Of a stretch of DNA of 12,099 nt, positions 1-7,334 are shown piece by piece. Position 1 is the stretch's first letter; every line of letters starts with the position of its first letter. Both the position numbers and the translations under genes were made by a program. Location of the stretch: contig DFAP01000040.1 of assembly GCA_002365855.1 (NCBI GenBank), positions 1 through 12,099 of the forward strand. Reading direction: 5' to 3'. The notes under the pieces are model-generated. The model was not told the origin of the DNA. It was given only the letters and a program-made list of their open reading frames with translations, and did no database searches. The stretch comes from Pelotomaculum sp. UBA3103 (GTDB lineage: Bacteria > Bacillota > Desulfotomaculia > Desulfotomaculales > Pelotomaculaceae).

Positions 1-236
1 GAGGAATTTTCACTTGCAAAAACAACGGTATAACGGCTTTAAACATCGAGCTGCACACCGGCTCCACGGAGTCATAGAACCTAAGGAGGGGGCGAAGACC
101 TTTTCATAGGGTGGGCGGAGAATAACCATGTGTATGTGTATATGACACCGGCTTGGCTGAGGAAGTATTCACCGGGATGTATCACATCTAGCATCAAGTT
201 ATCGCAAGGTTGACAACAAGTTTATTAGAAATGACG
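1..236 (+). other. Unassigned stretch upstream of a strong terminator; possible ncRNA or cut gene end
   Basis: No full gene fits here, but a strong intrinsic terminator follows directly, so this stretch is probably transcribed rightward. It contains short self-complementary blocks and three copies of CACCGG (near 57, 146 and 170). I looked for hallmarks of tmRNA, SRP RNA, RNase P RNA, T-box, cobalamin, lysine, FMN, SAM, glmS and M-box elements and found no convincing match. A 6S-like RNA cannot be excluded by eye. Two frames are open to the left window edge: one stops at TAG 107-109, the other at a TAG near 76. Either could be the last codons of a gene cut by the edge. The frame from 85 to 214 has no good start. 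Confidence 0.3.
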
Positions 237-274
237 AAACGGGCAGGAGCTGTATGCTTCCCGCCCGTTTTTTT
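237..274 (+). terminator. Intrinsic terminator
   Basis: AAACGGGC (237-244) pairs perfectly with GCCCGTTT (263-270). A second inner stem (GGAGC with GCTTCC around a TGTAT loop) extends the hairpin, and a run of T continues to 274. The polarity fits rightward transcription from the unassigned stretch at the left edge. It also insulates the thioesterase gene from upstream transcription. Confidence 0.85.
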
Positions 275-378
275 AGATGAAGGTAATTGTTTCAGGCTTT
301 CGCTATATGTGTTTTAGGACTTTAAAAAGATAGCCTTTCCCCTAAAAAGAAGGGATTTTGTTATTAATAATCAAATTA

Positions 379-395
379 ACTCAGATGCGCTGAGT
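379..395. repeat. Short inverted repeat upstream of the thioesterase gene
   Basis: ACTCAG (379-384) and CTGAGT (390-395) are perfect arms around a 5-base loop ATGCG. There is no T-run after it, so it is not a terminator. Another perfect palindrome, TTATTAATAA, lies at 361-370. Both sit in the AT-rich gap between the terminator and the TTG-started gene and could be an operator or a leader hairpin. I could not resolve a confident -35/-10 pair in 275-437. Confidence 0.4.
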
Positions 396-437
396 ATGCC
401 ATCAGAAAATAATTTTTAATTTTCAAATGAAATAATC

Positions 438-445
438 GGGGAGGT
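438..445 (+). promoter_or_regulatory. Ribosome binding site that fixes a TTG start
   Basis: GGGGAGGT lies six bases before TTG at 452. The next in-frame ATG, codon 6 at 467, is too far from it. The site therefore favours the TTG start. Confidence 0.7.
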
Positions 446-451
446 ATTTAA

Positions 452-868
452 TTGGATGGCTTTTCAATGAAACTTGAACTCCGTATTGACTGGATTGAAG
501 TTGATCTCTTGGGACATGTAAACAACGTAGCGATTTTTAAATATATACAATCTGCAAGAGTTAATTACTTGGAAGCTATTGGTTTAATACAATATCATTC
601 AAAAACTAAATGTGGTCCAATATTAGCTTCTACAAATTGTCAATTTCATAAACCGCTGTTTTATCCTGGACATATAACTGTCTATTCAAAAGTTGATTAT
701 ATCAAAAATACGAGTTTTAGAATTCAACATGGAATTTACAATGATAAGAATGAATTAGTGGTAGAAGCTCAAGATATTATAGTTTTTTATGATTTTTCGG
801 AACAATCCAAGCTAACCATTCCAAATGAGCTAAGGGAAAAAATTGAAAAGGTGAAGAATAAAATTTAA
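452..868 (+). CDS. Hotdog-fold acyl-CoA thioesterase (4HBT / YbgC-FadM type)
   Basis: Probably hydrolyses an acyl-CoA thioester in the cytoplasm; the substrate cannot be told from sequence. The 138 residues match the usual length of single-domain hotdog thioesterases. Residues 14-42 carry the family signature: acidic residues E16 and D18, then GHVNN (21-25), then an aromatic and helical stretch with SARVNYLE (34-41). In the family an Asp in this loop activates water and the following helix binds CoA. The TTG start is chosen because of the strong ribosome binding site six bases upstream. The gene stands alone between a terminator and an unrelated transketolase. It is strikingly AT-rich (about 27% GC in 541-600) compared with its right-hand neighbour, which suggests separate origin or transfer. 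Family assignment is firm; the physiological role is open. Confidence 0.85.
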   Translation: MDGFSMKLELRIDWIEVDLLGHVNNVAIFKYIQSARVNYLEAIGLIQYHSKTKCGPILASTNCQFHKPLFYPGHITVYSKVDYIKNTSFRIQHGIYNDKNELVVEAQDIIVFYDFSEQSKLTIPNELREKIEKVKNKI

Positions 869-913
869 GCAGGTAAACTCTGTTAACTATTAGCGGGTGG
901 GGACAATTCCTTG

Positions 914-929
914 ATTCAATTCATTGAAT
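914..929. repeat. Short perfect inverted repeat
   Basis: ATTCAA (914-919) and TTGAAT (924-929) flank the loop TTCA. The right arm overlaps the ATG of the small frame at 928. It could fold into a weak AT-rich hairpin. No T-run follows, so a terminator role is unlikely. Confidence 0.35.
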
Positions 930-1044
930 GAGGGGTTCACTTAACCCAATATTTACAAATGAAAAACTTTGGCGAAAGATGGAAGGAAATATCGAATTGA
1001 TTGTGGAAGAAAAACTTGTTAAAGCATTAAGTAAAGGCTTTTGA
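928..1044 (+). CDS. Small frame of unknown function, perhaps a gene remnant
   Basis: A 38-codon frame runs from ATG (directly after an in-frame TGA) to TGA at 1042-1044. The peptide is charged and looks protein-like, with residues such as NPIFTNEKLWRKMEG followed by an acidic and lysine-rich helix. There is no good ribosome binding site; a G-rich patch near 895-903 is too far away. I do not recognise it. It may be what is left of a longer gene in the same AT-rich island as the thioesterase, or chance coding. Confidence 0.25.
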   Translation: MRGSLNPIFTNEKLWRKMEGNIELIVEEKLVKALSKGF

Positions 1045-1113
1045 TGGATAATCTTAGTTTATTAAGGCAACCTAAAACCGAAAAGTATATTTGACAAGAA
1101 GTGGGGATTACCA

Positions 1114-3132
1114 GTGAACAATGAAAAAAGCAAATTAGAACAGCTTTGCGTGAACACCTTGCGCATGCTCGCGGTAGACGCAGTGGAAAGAGCTAAATCC
1201 GGCCATCCGGGCATGCCCATGGGCGCTGCGCCCATGGCTTATGTCCTCTGGACCAAGTTTATGCGGCATAATCCGCGAAACCCGGCCTGGCCAAACCGGG
1301 ACCGCTTTGTCCTCTCAGCGGGTCACGGCTCTGCTCTCTTATACGCCCTGCTGCATTTAACCGGCTACGACCTGTCGCTGGATGAACTAAAAAATTTCCG
1401 CCAGTGGGGCAGCAGGACCCCCGGCCATCCGGAGTACGGCCATACCCCAGGGGTGGAGGCTACCACCGGCCCGCTGGGGCAGGGTATAGCCAACGCGGTG
1501 GGCGTGGCCGTCGCTGAACGGTTTATGGCGTCATATTTCAACCGCCCTGGGTTTGATCTTGTTGACCATTACACTTATGTTCTTGCCGGAGACGGCGACC
1601 TCATGGAGGGCATCTCACACGAGGCCGCGTCCCTTGCCGGTCATCTCAAGCTGGACAAACTCATCTGCCTTTACGACGATAACCGCATCTCCATCGAAGG
1701 TTCTACCGATATAGCCTACACCGAGGACAGGGCGGGCCGCTTTGAGGCCTACGGGTGGCATGTGGTTAAGGTTGACGATGGGAATGACACGGAGTCATTG
1801 TCGTCCGCCATCCTGGAGGCTCAGGCAGTCAGAGATAAGCCATCGATAATTATTGTGCGCACCCATATCGGTTTCGGCAGCCCCAACAAACAGGACTCCG
1901 CATCGGCGCACGGGGAGCCGCTGGGAGCTGAGGAAATCAGGCTGACCAGAGAGAACCTGGGCTTTTCCCAGGAATCATTTTATGTCCCGGACCAGGCTCA
2001 GGCACATTTCTGCCAGGTGGCGGAGCAAGGCAGGGCTTCAGAGTCCGGGTGGCAGGGCCTTTTTGATTCCTACGCCGGCGCTTTTCCCGAACTGGCTTCA
2101 GAATATAGGCAGTGGGTTGACGGCCAGCTTACAACAGGTTGGGAAAGCGTTATCCCGGTATTTCCCGCTGACGAAAAGGGCCTGGCCACTCGTGCCGCCT
2201 CGGGTACGGTGCTGAACGCCATTGCGTCAAAGCTTCCCAACTTAATAGGCGGTTCCGCCGATCTGGCCCCGTCAACCAAGACGATTATTAAAGAGGCTGG
2301 TGATTTCAGCCCCGGTAATTACAGCGGGCGCAACATGCGTTTCGGAGTGAGAGAGCATGGCATGGGTTCGATACTTAACGGCATGGCCCTGCATGCCGGC
2401 TTGATTCCTTACGGTGCGACTTTCCTGGTGTTCTCCGAATATATGAGGCCATCTATACGCATGGCGGCGATGATGAAAACAAAAGTCATTTATGTTTTCA
2501 CCCACGACAGCATAGGCCTGGGAGAAGACGGTCCCACCCACCAGCCGGTTGAGCAGCTGGCCTCACTCAGGGCCATTCCCGGCTTGAAGGTGATCCGTCC
2601 GGCCGATGCGAATGAGACCGCCGAGGCGTGGCGCTGCGCCCTGGGTCAGGTTCATGGTCCGACTGCCCTGATCTTGTCCAGGCAAAACCTTCCCACCCTT
2701 GACAGGCAAAAAGTTTCACCGGCGGGCGGTTTATCCCGTGGCGCCTATATTCTTAAAGAAACACAAGCTGGAGAACCGGATGTGATTTTGATAGCCAGCG
2801 GCTCGGAGGTCCATATAGCCATTAAGGCTGCGGAAACATTAAAAGGAAACGGCGTGGCTGCCCGCGTGGTAAGCATGCCGAGCTGGGAACTGTTTGAAGA
2901 ACAGCCGGAGGAGTACCGGGATAAGGTGCTGCCCCCCCAAATAACTGCTAGGGTGGCGATTGAAGCAGGCAGCACTTTGGGTTGGCATCGCTACGCTGGG
3001 GATAGGGGAGAAATCATCGGTATCGATCATTTTGGCTCGTCAGCCCCTTCCCAGATCTTATTCAAAGAGTTTGGTTTTACGGCAGAAAACCTTATCGATA
3101 AGACCTTGAAGGTGCTTGCGTCAAATGAGTAA
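1114..3132 (+). CDS. tkt: Transketolase, full-length single chain
   Basis: Thiamine diphosphate enzyme of the non-oxidative pentose phosphate pathway. It moves two-carbon ketol units between sugar phosphates in the cytoplasm and links glycolysis to ribose-5-phosphate and erythrose-4-phosphate. At 672 residues it has the usual full length. Visible motifs: HPG near 31, GHG (70-72), [12 protein letters not shown] (119-130), the ThDP/Mg motif starting GDGDLMEG (159) and ending with N190, the catalytic Glu in REHGMG (E414), and [16 protein letters not shown] (463-478) in the pyrimidine-binding domain. The C-terminal domain begins near 545. GTG at 1114 is preceded by a G-rich Shine-Dalgarno about six bases away. 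The gene is GC-rich and is followed after 21 bases by a methyltransferase, probably in one transcript. Many Clostridia carry this enzyme as two half-genes; here it is one chain. Confidence 0.97.
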   Translation: MNNEKSKLEQLCVNTLRMLAVDAVERAKSGHPGMPMGAAPMAYVLWTKFMRHNPRNPAWPNRDRFVLSAGHGSALLYALLHLTGYDLSLDELKNFRQWGSRTPGHPEYGHTPGVEATTGPLGQGIANAVGVAVAERFMASYFNRPGFDLVDHYTYVLAGDGDLMEGISHEAASLAGHLKLDKLICLYDDNRISIEGSTDIAYTEDRAGRFEAYGWHVVKVDDGNDTESLSSAILEAQAVRDKPSIIIVRTHIGFGSPNKQDSASAHGEPLGAEEIRLTRENLGFSQESFYVPDQAQAHFCQVAEQGRASESGWQGLFDSYAGAFPELASEYRQWVDGQLTTGWESVIPVFPADEKGLATRAASGTVLNAIASKLPNLIGGSADLAPSTKTIIKEAGDFSPGNYSGRNMRFGVREHGMGSILNGMALHAGLIPYGATFLVFSEYMRPSIRMAAMMKTKVIYVFTHDSIGLGEDGPTHQPVEQLASLRAIPGLKVIRPADANETAEAWRCALGQVHGPTALILSRQNLPTLDRQKVSPAGGLSRGAYILKETQAGEPDVILIASGSEVHIAIKAAETLKGNGVAARVVSMPSWELFEEQPEEYRDKVLPPQITARVAIEAGSTLGWHRYAGDRGEIIGIDHFGSSAPSQILFKEFGFTAENLIDKTLKVLASNE

Positions 3133-3153
3133 ACATACAGGCTGCTGTAAAAA

Positions 3154-3735
3154 ATGATGTTTAAAGTGATGGCGCCTTTTTATGACCGGTTTATTAGAAG
3201 CGCCAATATTGATTATTCCAAAGAGATGCCGGAATGGCTGGACCCGGTAAAAGACATGGAAGTGCTCGACCTGGGCGGCGGCACCGGAATGAACGCAGAA
3301 TCCCTGAGCGGCGCCGGGGCGAGGGTTACAGTGGCCGATACATCCCAATCCATGCTGAACCGCGCTGCGGCAAAAAACATACCGGCCAGGCTGGTCCTTG
3401 CGGATGCTGGGGCCCTGCCGCTGCCGGACTGTTCATTCGATATTGTGCTGGTATCTGACGCTTGGCACCATTTTCGCAACCAGGCCGGCATTCTAGGTGA
3501 GATAGTTCGCGTGCTGCGCCCATCCGGCAGGCTGTATCTAATAGATTTTGATCCTGGGAGGAAAGAAACCAAATTAATAGCTTTTTTTGAAAGAATCCTT
3601 GGAGAACCATCGAGTTTTATGGCGCCGGATGAACTGGTCGAAATGCTCAGGGTCGCCGGTATCATGGGAAGTTATCGAAGTTTGAGGCTGGCCCAATACA
3701 TATATCGTGGAGTCAAACAAACACCCTGCCGTTAG
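3154..3735 (+). CDS. Class I SAM-dependent methyltransferase (UbiE / Methyltransf_11 type)
   Basis: Predicted to transfer a methyl group from S-adenosylmethionine; the acceptor is unknown. The 193 residues hold a compact Rossmann-fold domain. Motif I is VLDLGGGTG (37-45). D62 ends strand 2 and would bind the SAM ribose. The acidic loop LPLPDCSFD (88-96) corresponds to motif II-III. A family-typical stretch, EIVRVLRPSGRLYLIDFDP (116-134), follows. The N-terminal MAPFYDRF resembles the start of UbiE-like enzymes. Two adjacent ATG codons (3154, 3157) are possible starts and neither has a clear Shine-Dalgarno. Translation may depend on ribosomes finishing transketolase 21 bases upstream. The family is secure. 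A quinone or metalloid substrate would be a guess. Confidence 0.88.
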   Translation: MMFKVMAPFYDRFIRSANIDYSKEMPEWLDPVKDMEVLDLGGGTGMNAESLSGAGARVTVADTSQSMLNRAAAKNIPARLVLADAGALPLPDCSFDIVLVSDAWHHFRNQAGILGEIVRVLRPSGRLYLIDFDPGRKETKLIAFFERILGEPSSFMAPDELVEMLRVAGIMGSYRSLRLAQYIYRGVKQTPCR

Positions 3736-3746
3736 GCAGGCTTTTT
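3725..3746 (+). terminator. Intrinsic terminator overlapping the methyltransferase stop codon
   Basis: CCTGCC (3725-3730) pairs with GGCAGG (3735-3740) around the loop GTTA, and CTTTTT follows. The TAG stop of the methyltransferase (3733-3735) lies in the loop and the first base of the right arm. The hairpin ends the transketolase-methyltransferase transcript and separates it from dnaK. Confidence 0.85.
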
Positions 3747-3872
3747 ATTAAACAAAAATATTTAATCAGGATTTAAGAAATTTATTATGTAATTTTAATA
3801 AATTTATTTTAAGATGGGGTATATTACCATAACATCATTTATTTTATTTTAATAATAAGGAGGTTTTGACTC
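3747..3872 (+). promoter_or_regulatory. AT-rich leader and presumed promoter region of dnaK; no CIRCE
   Basis: The chaperone operon must start here, because a terminator lies just upstream. The stretch is very AT-rich and I could not choose a convincing -35/-10 pair; TATATT at 3820-3825 is a possible -10. It sits in a small palindrome, GGTA-TAT-TACC (3818-3828). The CIRCE operator of HrcA-controlled heat-shock genes (TTAGCACTC, nine bases, GAGTGCTAA) is absent. The ribosome binding site AAGGAGGT (3857-3864) is near perfect, eight bases before ATG 3873. Confidence 0.4.
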
Positions 3873-5756
3873 ATGGGAAAAACTGTAGGTATTGATTTGG
3901 GCACCACCAACTCAGTAATAGCTGTGATGGAAGGTGGTAAGCCAACCATTATTGTTAACAGCGAAGGCGACCGTACTACGCCGTCGGTTGTTGCCTTTAA
4001 AAATGACGGTGAAAGGCTGGTCGGCAAGGTTGCCAGGCGCCAGTCAGTTTTAAATCCGGAAAATACGATATATTCAGTAAAGCGCTTCATCGGCCGGCGC
4101 TACTCCGAGGTGACTGATGAGAGGGAGCTGGTCCCTTATAAGGTTGTGTCCGGCACGAATGACGCCGTCCGTTTCGATATCCACGGCAAGAAAATGGCCT
4201 CTGAGGAAATTTCAGCTCTCGTGCTGCGCAAGCTGGTTGATGATGCAGCCAAGTACCTGGGGGAAAAGGTTACTGACGCTGTAATAACCGTACCTGCGTA
4301 TTTTAATGATGCCCAGCGCAGCGCCACCAAGGATGCCGGTAAGATCGCCGGTCTTAATGTACTGCGAATTATTAACGAGCCGACTGCAGCAGCGCTGGCT
4401 TACGGCCTTGATAAAAAGACCAACGAGACAATAATGGTTTTTGACCTTGGAGGCGGTACCTTTGACGTTTCTATCCTGGAGGTGGGGGACGGTATCTTTG
4501 AAGTTAAATCCACGAATGGTGACACTCACCTGGGCGGAGACAATTTTGACAAAGCTGTAGTTGACTGGCTTACCGAAGAGTTTAAAAAGGAATATGGCAT
4601 TGACCTGCGAAACGATAAACAGGCTCTCCAGAGATTGATTGAAACAGCGGAAAAAGCTAAAATAGAATTGTCTACGACTATGGAAACACAGCTCAATTTA
4701 CCGTTTATTACTGCTGACGCCAACGGGCCTAAGCACCTTGATGTGAAATTGACCCGGGCGAAATTTGACGACCTGACTGCTCACCTGGTTGAGCGTTGCA
4801 GGGGTCCGGTGAAAGCGGCACTTGATGACGCAAAGTTAACGGAGAAGGAAATTGATGAAGTTATTCTGGTTGGTGGCTCGACCCGTATCCCGGCCGTGCA
4901 AAAACTGGTACGCCAGTTGACCGGGGGCAAGGACCCGCACATGGGAGTCAACCCCGACGAGGTGGTAGCCATCGGCGCGGCTATTCAGGGAGGCGTGCTA
5001 AGTGGTGAGGTGAAGGACATTCTGTTGCTGGACGTTACTCCACTTTCCCTGGGTTTGGAAACCCTGGGCGGAGTTATGTCCAGGCTCATTGAGCGCAACA
5101 CCACCATACCCGCACGGCGGAGCCAAATTTTCAGCACTGCTGAAGACAACCAGCCTGCAGTTGATATCAATATTCTTCAGGGTGAAAGGGAAATGGCCAG
5201 GGATAACCGTTCGCTGGGTCAGTTTAAGCTTGATGGGATTCCCATGTCGCCCAGAGGTGTGCCTCAAATAGAAGTGACTTTTGATATTGACGCCAACGGC
5301 ATCCTGAAGGTAAGCGCTAAAGACAAAGGCACCGGCAAGGAACAGACTATAACTATCAGTGGTTCTACCAGCCTGGATCAAGCTGAAATTCAGCGCATGG
5401 TAAACGAGGCGGAGATTAACGCCGGTGAAGATAAAAAACGCAAAGAAGAGGTTGAGGCGCGCAACGAAGCGGATTCACTGTCCTATCAGGTGGAGCGCCA
5501 GCTGAAGGATCTGGGAGACAAGGTACCGGTTCATGAAAAGGCGCGGGTCGAGCAGATGCTGGACGATTTAAAAGGCGCGTTAAAAGATAACGCTCCCATT
5601 GACCGCATCCGAACACTTCATGGTGACCTGCAGCAGGCGGCATATTCGATATCACAGGCAGCTTACCAGCAGGGCGGCGGCGCAGCTGGAACCGGTGAGG
5701 CCGAAAGGGCGCACGCTAGTGAAGATGTTGTTGACGCTGAGTTTGAGGAAAAGTAA
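3873..5756 (+). CDS. dnaK: Hsp70 chaperone DnaK
   Basis: ATP-dependent cytoplasmic chaperone that binds exposed hydrophobic segments of client proteins, working with J-domain proteins and a nucleotide exchange factor. At 627 residues it is full length. Visible parts: phosphate-1 loop IDLGTTNS (7-14); DLGGGTFD (191-198), including the regulatory Thr; the adenosine-site region [11 protein letters not shown] (330-340); linker DILLLDVTP (382-390); the beta-sandwich substrate domain (about 391-500); the helical lid (about 501-600); a Gly/Ala-rich tail; and the acidic end [10 protein letters not shown]. Compared with Bacillus DnaK, residues about 75-111 contain roughly 22 extra residues, an insert characteristic of Gram-negative Hsp70s. 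The gene begins an operon with a J protein and a CbpM-like protein. No grpE or hrcA is adjacent, so it may be a second dnaK copy with its main partners elsewhere. Confidence 0.98.
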   Translation: MGKTVGIDLGTTNSVIAVMEGGKPTIIVNSEGDRTTPSVVAFKNDGERLVGKVARRQSVLNPENTIYSVKRFIGRRYSEVTDERELVPYKVVSGTNDAVRFDIHGKKMASEEISALVLRKLVDDAAKYLGEKVTDAVITVPAYFNDAQRSATKDAGKIAGLNVLRIINEPTAAALAYGLDKKTNETIMVFDLGGGTFDVSILEVGDGIFEVKSTNGDTHLGGDNFDKAVVDWLTEEFKKEYGIDLRNDKQALQRLIETAEKAKIELSTTMETQLNLPFITADANGPKHLDVKLTRAKFDDLTAHLVERCRGPVKAALDDAKLTEKEIDEVILVGGSTRIPAVQKLVRQLTGGKDPHMGVNPDEVVAIGAAIQGGVLSGEVKDILLLDVTPLSLGLETLGGVMSRLIERNTTIPARRSQIFSTAEDNQPAVDINILQGEREMARDNRSLGQFKLDGIPMSPRGVPQIEVTFDIDANGILKVSAKDKGTGKEQTITISGSTSLDQAEIQRMVNEAEINAGEDKKRKEEVEARNEADSLSYQVERQLKDLGDKVPVHEKARVEQMLDDLKGALKDNAPIDRIRTLHGDLQQAAYSISQAAYQQGGGAAGTGEAERAHASEDVVDAEFEEK

Positions 5757-5774
5757 TAAGACAGGAGAATACTG

Positions 5775-5825
5775 ATGAACAGGGTAGGAGTTATGGTCTT
5801 TAAAAGGCCGGTGAGAAAAGAATGA
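5775..5825 (+). CDS. 16-codon leader frame translationally coupled to the J-protein gene
   Basis: Between dnaK and the J-protein gene, AGGAG (5763-5767) stands seven bases before ATG 5775. The frame encodes [16 protein letters not shown] and stops at TGA 5823-5825. That stop overlaps the J-protein start as ATGA, the classic geometry for stop-restart coupling. The peptide is basic and unlike any family I know. The J-protein gene also has its own weaker site, GGTGAG (5810-5815), inside this frame. The simplest reading is a device that sets J-protein output relative to dnaK. A functional micropeptide is less likely, and chance cannot be excluded. Confidence 0.45.
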   Translation: MNRVGVMVFKRPVRKE

Positions 5826-6814
5826 GTGTTGCTTTTCGTGATTACTACGAAATATTGGGTGTCAAACGGGACGCCACCGAAAAAGAAATAAAGACCGCAT
5901 ACCGCAAGCTCGCCCGGAAGTGGCACCCCGACCTGCACACCGGCAAGGATAAAGAAGTCGCTGAAGAAAAAATCAAGCAGGTAAACGAAGCCTATGAGGT
6001 ATTAAGTGACAAGGAAAAGCGGTCCAAGTATGACCGCCTTGGCACCAACTGGAGAGATGGCCAGGACTTCAGGCCTCCTCCTGACACGGAGGGGTTCCAC
6101 TTTTATACCGGGACAGACGCAGGAGCAAGCGGCTTCAGCGATTTTTTTGAAACGTTGTTTGGCGGCGGATCACGTTTTGGAGGTGCAACAAGAACTGCCA
6201 GGCGGACCGGACCGGTCCGCGGCCGGGATATCGAAGCTGAACTGGAACTAGCGCTGGAAGAGGCTTACCGTGGTGGGGAAAAATCGCTCCAGCTCACCAC
6301 CAGGGAATTATGCCAGGTTTGCGGTGGAGCGGGTATTGAGGGCAATGCCTTCTGCCGCATGTGCGGCGGGACCGGTGAAACTCCCGGAGTTAAAACACTG
6401 GCAGTTAAAATACCTCCTGGCGTGCGTGACGGCAGCAGGATCCGCTTGAAAGGACAGGGTGGTGAAGGCCTGGGTGGAGGGTCAAGAGGCGATCTCTACC
6501 TCAAGGTTAAGCTCTTACCCCACTCCGTTTTTAAGGTAAAAGGCGAGGACCTGGAAACGGAGGTAATAATTCGACCGGAACAGGCAGTTTTGGGAGATCA
6601 GATATCTGTGCCCACCCTGGATGGTCCTGTGCTCATGAAGGTTCCACCAGGAATGCGCGCCGGAAAGCGCCTGCGCCTCAGGGGAAAGGGCCTGCCCAAT
6701 CCCAAGGGGCGCGGTGATGAATACGTCGTGGTTAAAATAGATATTCCCGGCCACCTGTCAGCAGAGGAAGAACAGCTGTACCGTCAATTAGCTGCATTAA
6801 GGAGAGAGGTGTGA
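5822..6814 (+). CDS. J-domain co-chaperone, CbpA/DnaJ-like with a half zinc finger
   Basis: Predicted to deliver substrates to DnaK and trigger its ATP hydrolysis. The J domain (about 7-74) has the essential HPD at 35-37 and the helix IV region [10 protein letters not shown] Gly/Phe-rich linker with [11 protein letters not shown] follows (about 83-122). Residues 134-320 form the two C-terminal beta domains that bind substrate. Between them lie only two CxxCGGxG motifs (C164/C167 and C178/C181). Canonical DnaJ has four such repeats and CbpA has none, so this protein is intermediate and could hold a single zinc ion. At 330 residues it is shorter than DnaJ (about 375) and slightly longer than E. 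coli CbpA (306). ATG 5822 overlaps the stop of a 16-codon frame. Only four bases separate its stop from the CbpM-like gene. Confidence 0.93.
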   Translation: MSVAFRDYYEILGVKRDATEKEIKTAYRKLARKWHPDLHTGKDKEVAEEKIKQVNEAYEVLSDKEKRSKYDRLGTNWRDGQDFRPPPDTEGFHFYTGTDAGASGFSDFFETLFGGGSRFGGATRTARRTGPVRGRDIEAELELALEEAYRGGEKSLQLTTRELCQVCGGAGIEGNAFCRMCGGTGETPGVKTLAVKIPPGVRDGSRIRLKGQGGEGLGGGSRGDLYLKVKLLPHSVFKVKGEDLETEVIIRPEQAVLGDQISVPTLDGPVLMKVPPGMRAGKRLRLRGKGLPNPKGRGDEYVVVKIDIPGHLSAEEEQLYRQLAALRREV

Positions 6815-6818
6815 GGCT

Positions 6819-7115
6819 GTGAAGAAATTCTATCTCCAGATATACCACCATAACATTCCCAGCGGAGATGAAGATTCCTGGATAGATGTAAGCAGCCTGG
6901 AAATACACCCCGAACTGGCGCAGTGGCTGGCGGAATTTGGAATAGTGGAAATTAACAACGGGTATATGCGGGTGAGCCAGGCTGCACGCCTGTCCAAACT
7001 GCAGCGGCTGCGCAGCAGACTGGGAGTTAACATCCACGGGGCGGCTGTAATACTGGAACTTCTTGAGAGGATCGAGGCGCTGCAGGAAGAAATTGAGCGC
7101 TTAAAAAGAAGATAA
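6819..7115 (+). CDS. cbpM: CbpM-like chaperone modulator (MerR-type helix-turn-helix fold)
   Basis: E. coli CbpM binds the J domain of CbpA and blocks its co-chaperone activity; the same role is inferred here from similarity and position. The 98 residues match the family length. A MerR-like winged-helix portion spans about 22-66, including LEIHPELAQWLAEFGIVE, whose HPEL and FGIVE elements are typical. The family-typical LGVNIHGAAVILELLERIE (68-86) follows, and then a charged coiled coil runs to the C terminus. GTG 6819 is used, with GGAGAGAGG (6801-6809) nine bases before it, inside the end of the J-protein gene. The four-base gap implies co-expression with its target. A DNA-binding role as a MerR-type regulator is the main alternative. 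Confidence 0.82.
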   Translation: MKKFYLQIYHHNIPSGDEDSWIDVSSLEIHPELAQWLAEFGIVEINNGYMRVSQAARLSKLQRLRSRLGVNIHGAAVILELLERIEALQEEIERLKRR

Positions 7116-7134
7116 ACAAAGAGAATATTAGGTT

Positions 7135-7178
7135 AAAAGGAGACGTTGGAGCGTATAAGCTGCGCCTCCTTTTATTTT
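7135..7178 (+). terminator. Intrinsic terminator of the chaperone operon
   Basis: AAAAGGAG (7135-7142) pairs with CTCCTTTT (7166-7173), and a T-rich tract follows. The 23-base interior can form a further GC-containing stem. It lies 20 bases after the cbpM stop. The A-rich left side means it could also act weakly on the other strand. Confidence 0.8.
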
Positions 7179-7257
7179 AATTTAACGTTGCAATTTTATA
7201 AAAAAATTACTCAGTGCCATGTGTGCAACGTTGCTAAGGGCCACCCGTTAAATTAAA
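7176..7257. repeat. Nested inverted repeat between the chaperone operon and the TPR gene
   Basis: A perfect 12-base inverted repeat, TTTAATTTAACG (7176-7187) and CGTTAAATTAAA (7246-7257), encloses a second one, AACGTTGCA (7184-7192) and TGCAACGTT (7224-7232). The two share bases 7184-7187, so either they compete or they form one long stem with a 3'-side bulge. AACGTT is itself palindromic and appears in both inner arms. The element ends about 40 bases before the extended -10 of the TPR gene. It could be an operator, a cruciform or a small mobile repeat. Confidence 0.6.
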
Positions 7258-7296
7258 CCGTAAAAAGTATAAATATTTCTAATATTTTTCTATCTT

Positions 7297-7305
7297 TGTT
7301 ATAAT
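7297..7305 (+). promoter_or_regulatory. Extended -10 promoter of the TPR gene
   Basis: TGTTATAAT (7297-7305) is a perfect extended -10 element. A matching -35 is poor (TTTCTA near 7276), as is common for this promoter type. It lies 29 bases before the chosen ATG at 7335, directly after the chaperone terminator and inverted repeat. Confidence 0.6.
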
Positions 7306-7334
7306 GGGAGTAATATTTGGACTGGAGGGCAATG

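Noticed and set aside
105..125. AGGGTGGGCGGAG resembling the T-box sequence
   Set aside because: It diverges from the T-box core, lies too far from the terminator, and no aminoacyl-tRNA synthetase or amino-acid gene follows.
210..215. TTGACA as a -35 element
   Set aside because: No -10 lies 16-18 bases downstream, and a terminator follows at once.
150..245. Hammerhead-like CTGAGGA (near 155) with a CGAAAC later (near 235)
   Set aside because: The spacing is about 80 bases and no consistent three-stem fold is visible; short motif matches like this occur by chance.
1091..1096. TTGACA just before transketolase as a -35 element
   Set aside because: The matching -10 position would fall inside the coding region and no -10-like hexamer is there.
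3213..3665. Long minus-strand open frame opposite the methyltransferase
   Set aside because: It is a shadow of a GC-rich gene with clear motifs on the plus strand; it has no ribosome site and no recognisable domain.
4998..5381. Minus-strand open frame opposite dnaK
   Set aside because: It lies wholly within conserved DnaK coding sequence and has no start signal or family features.
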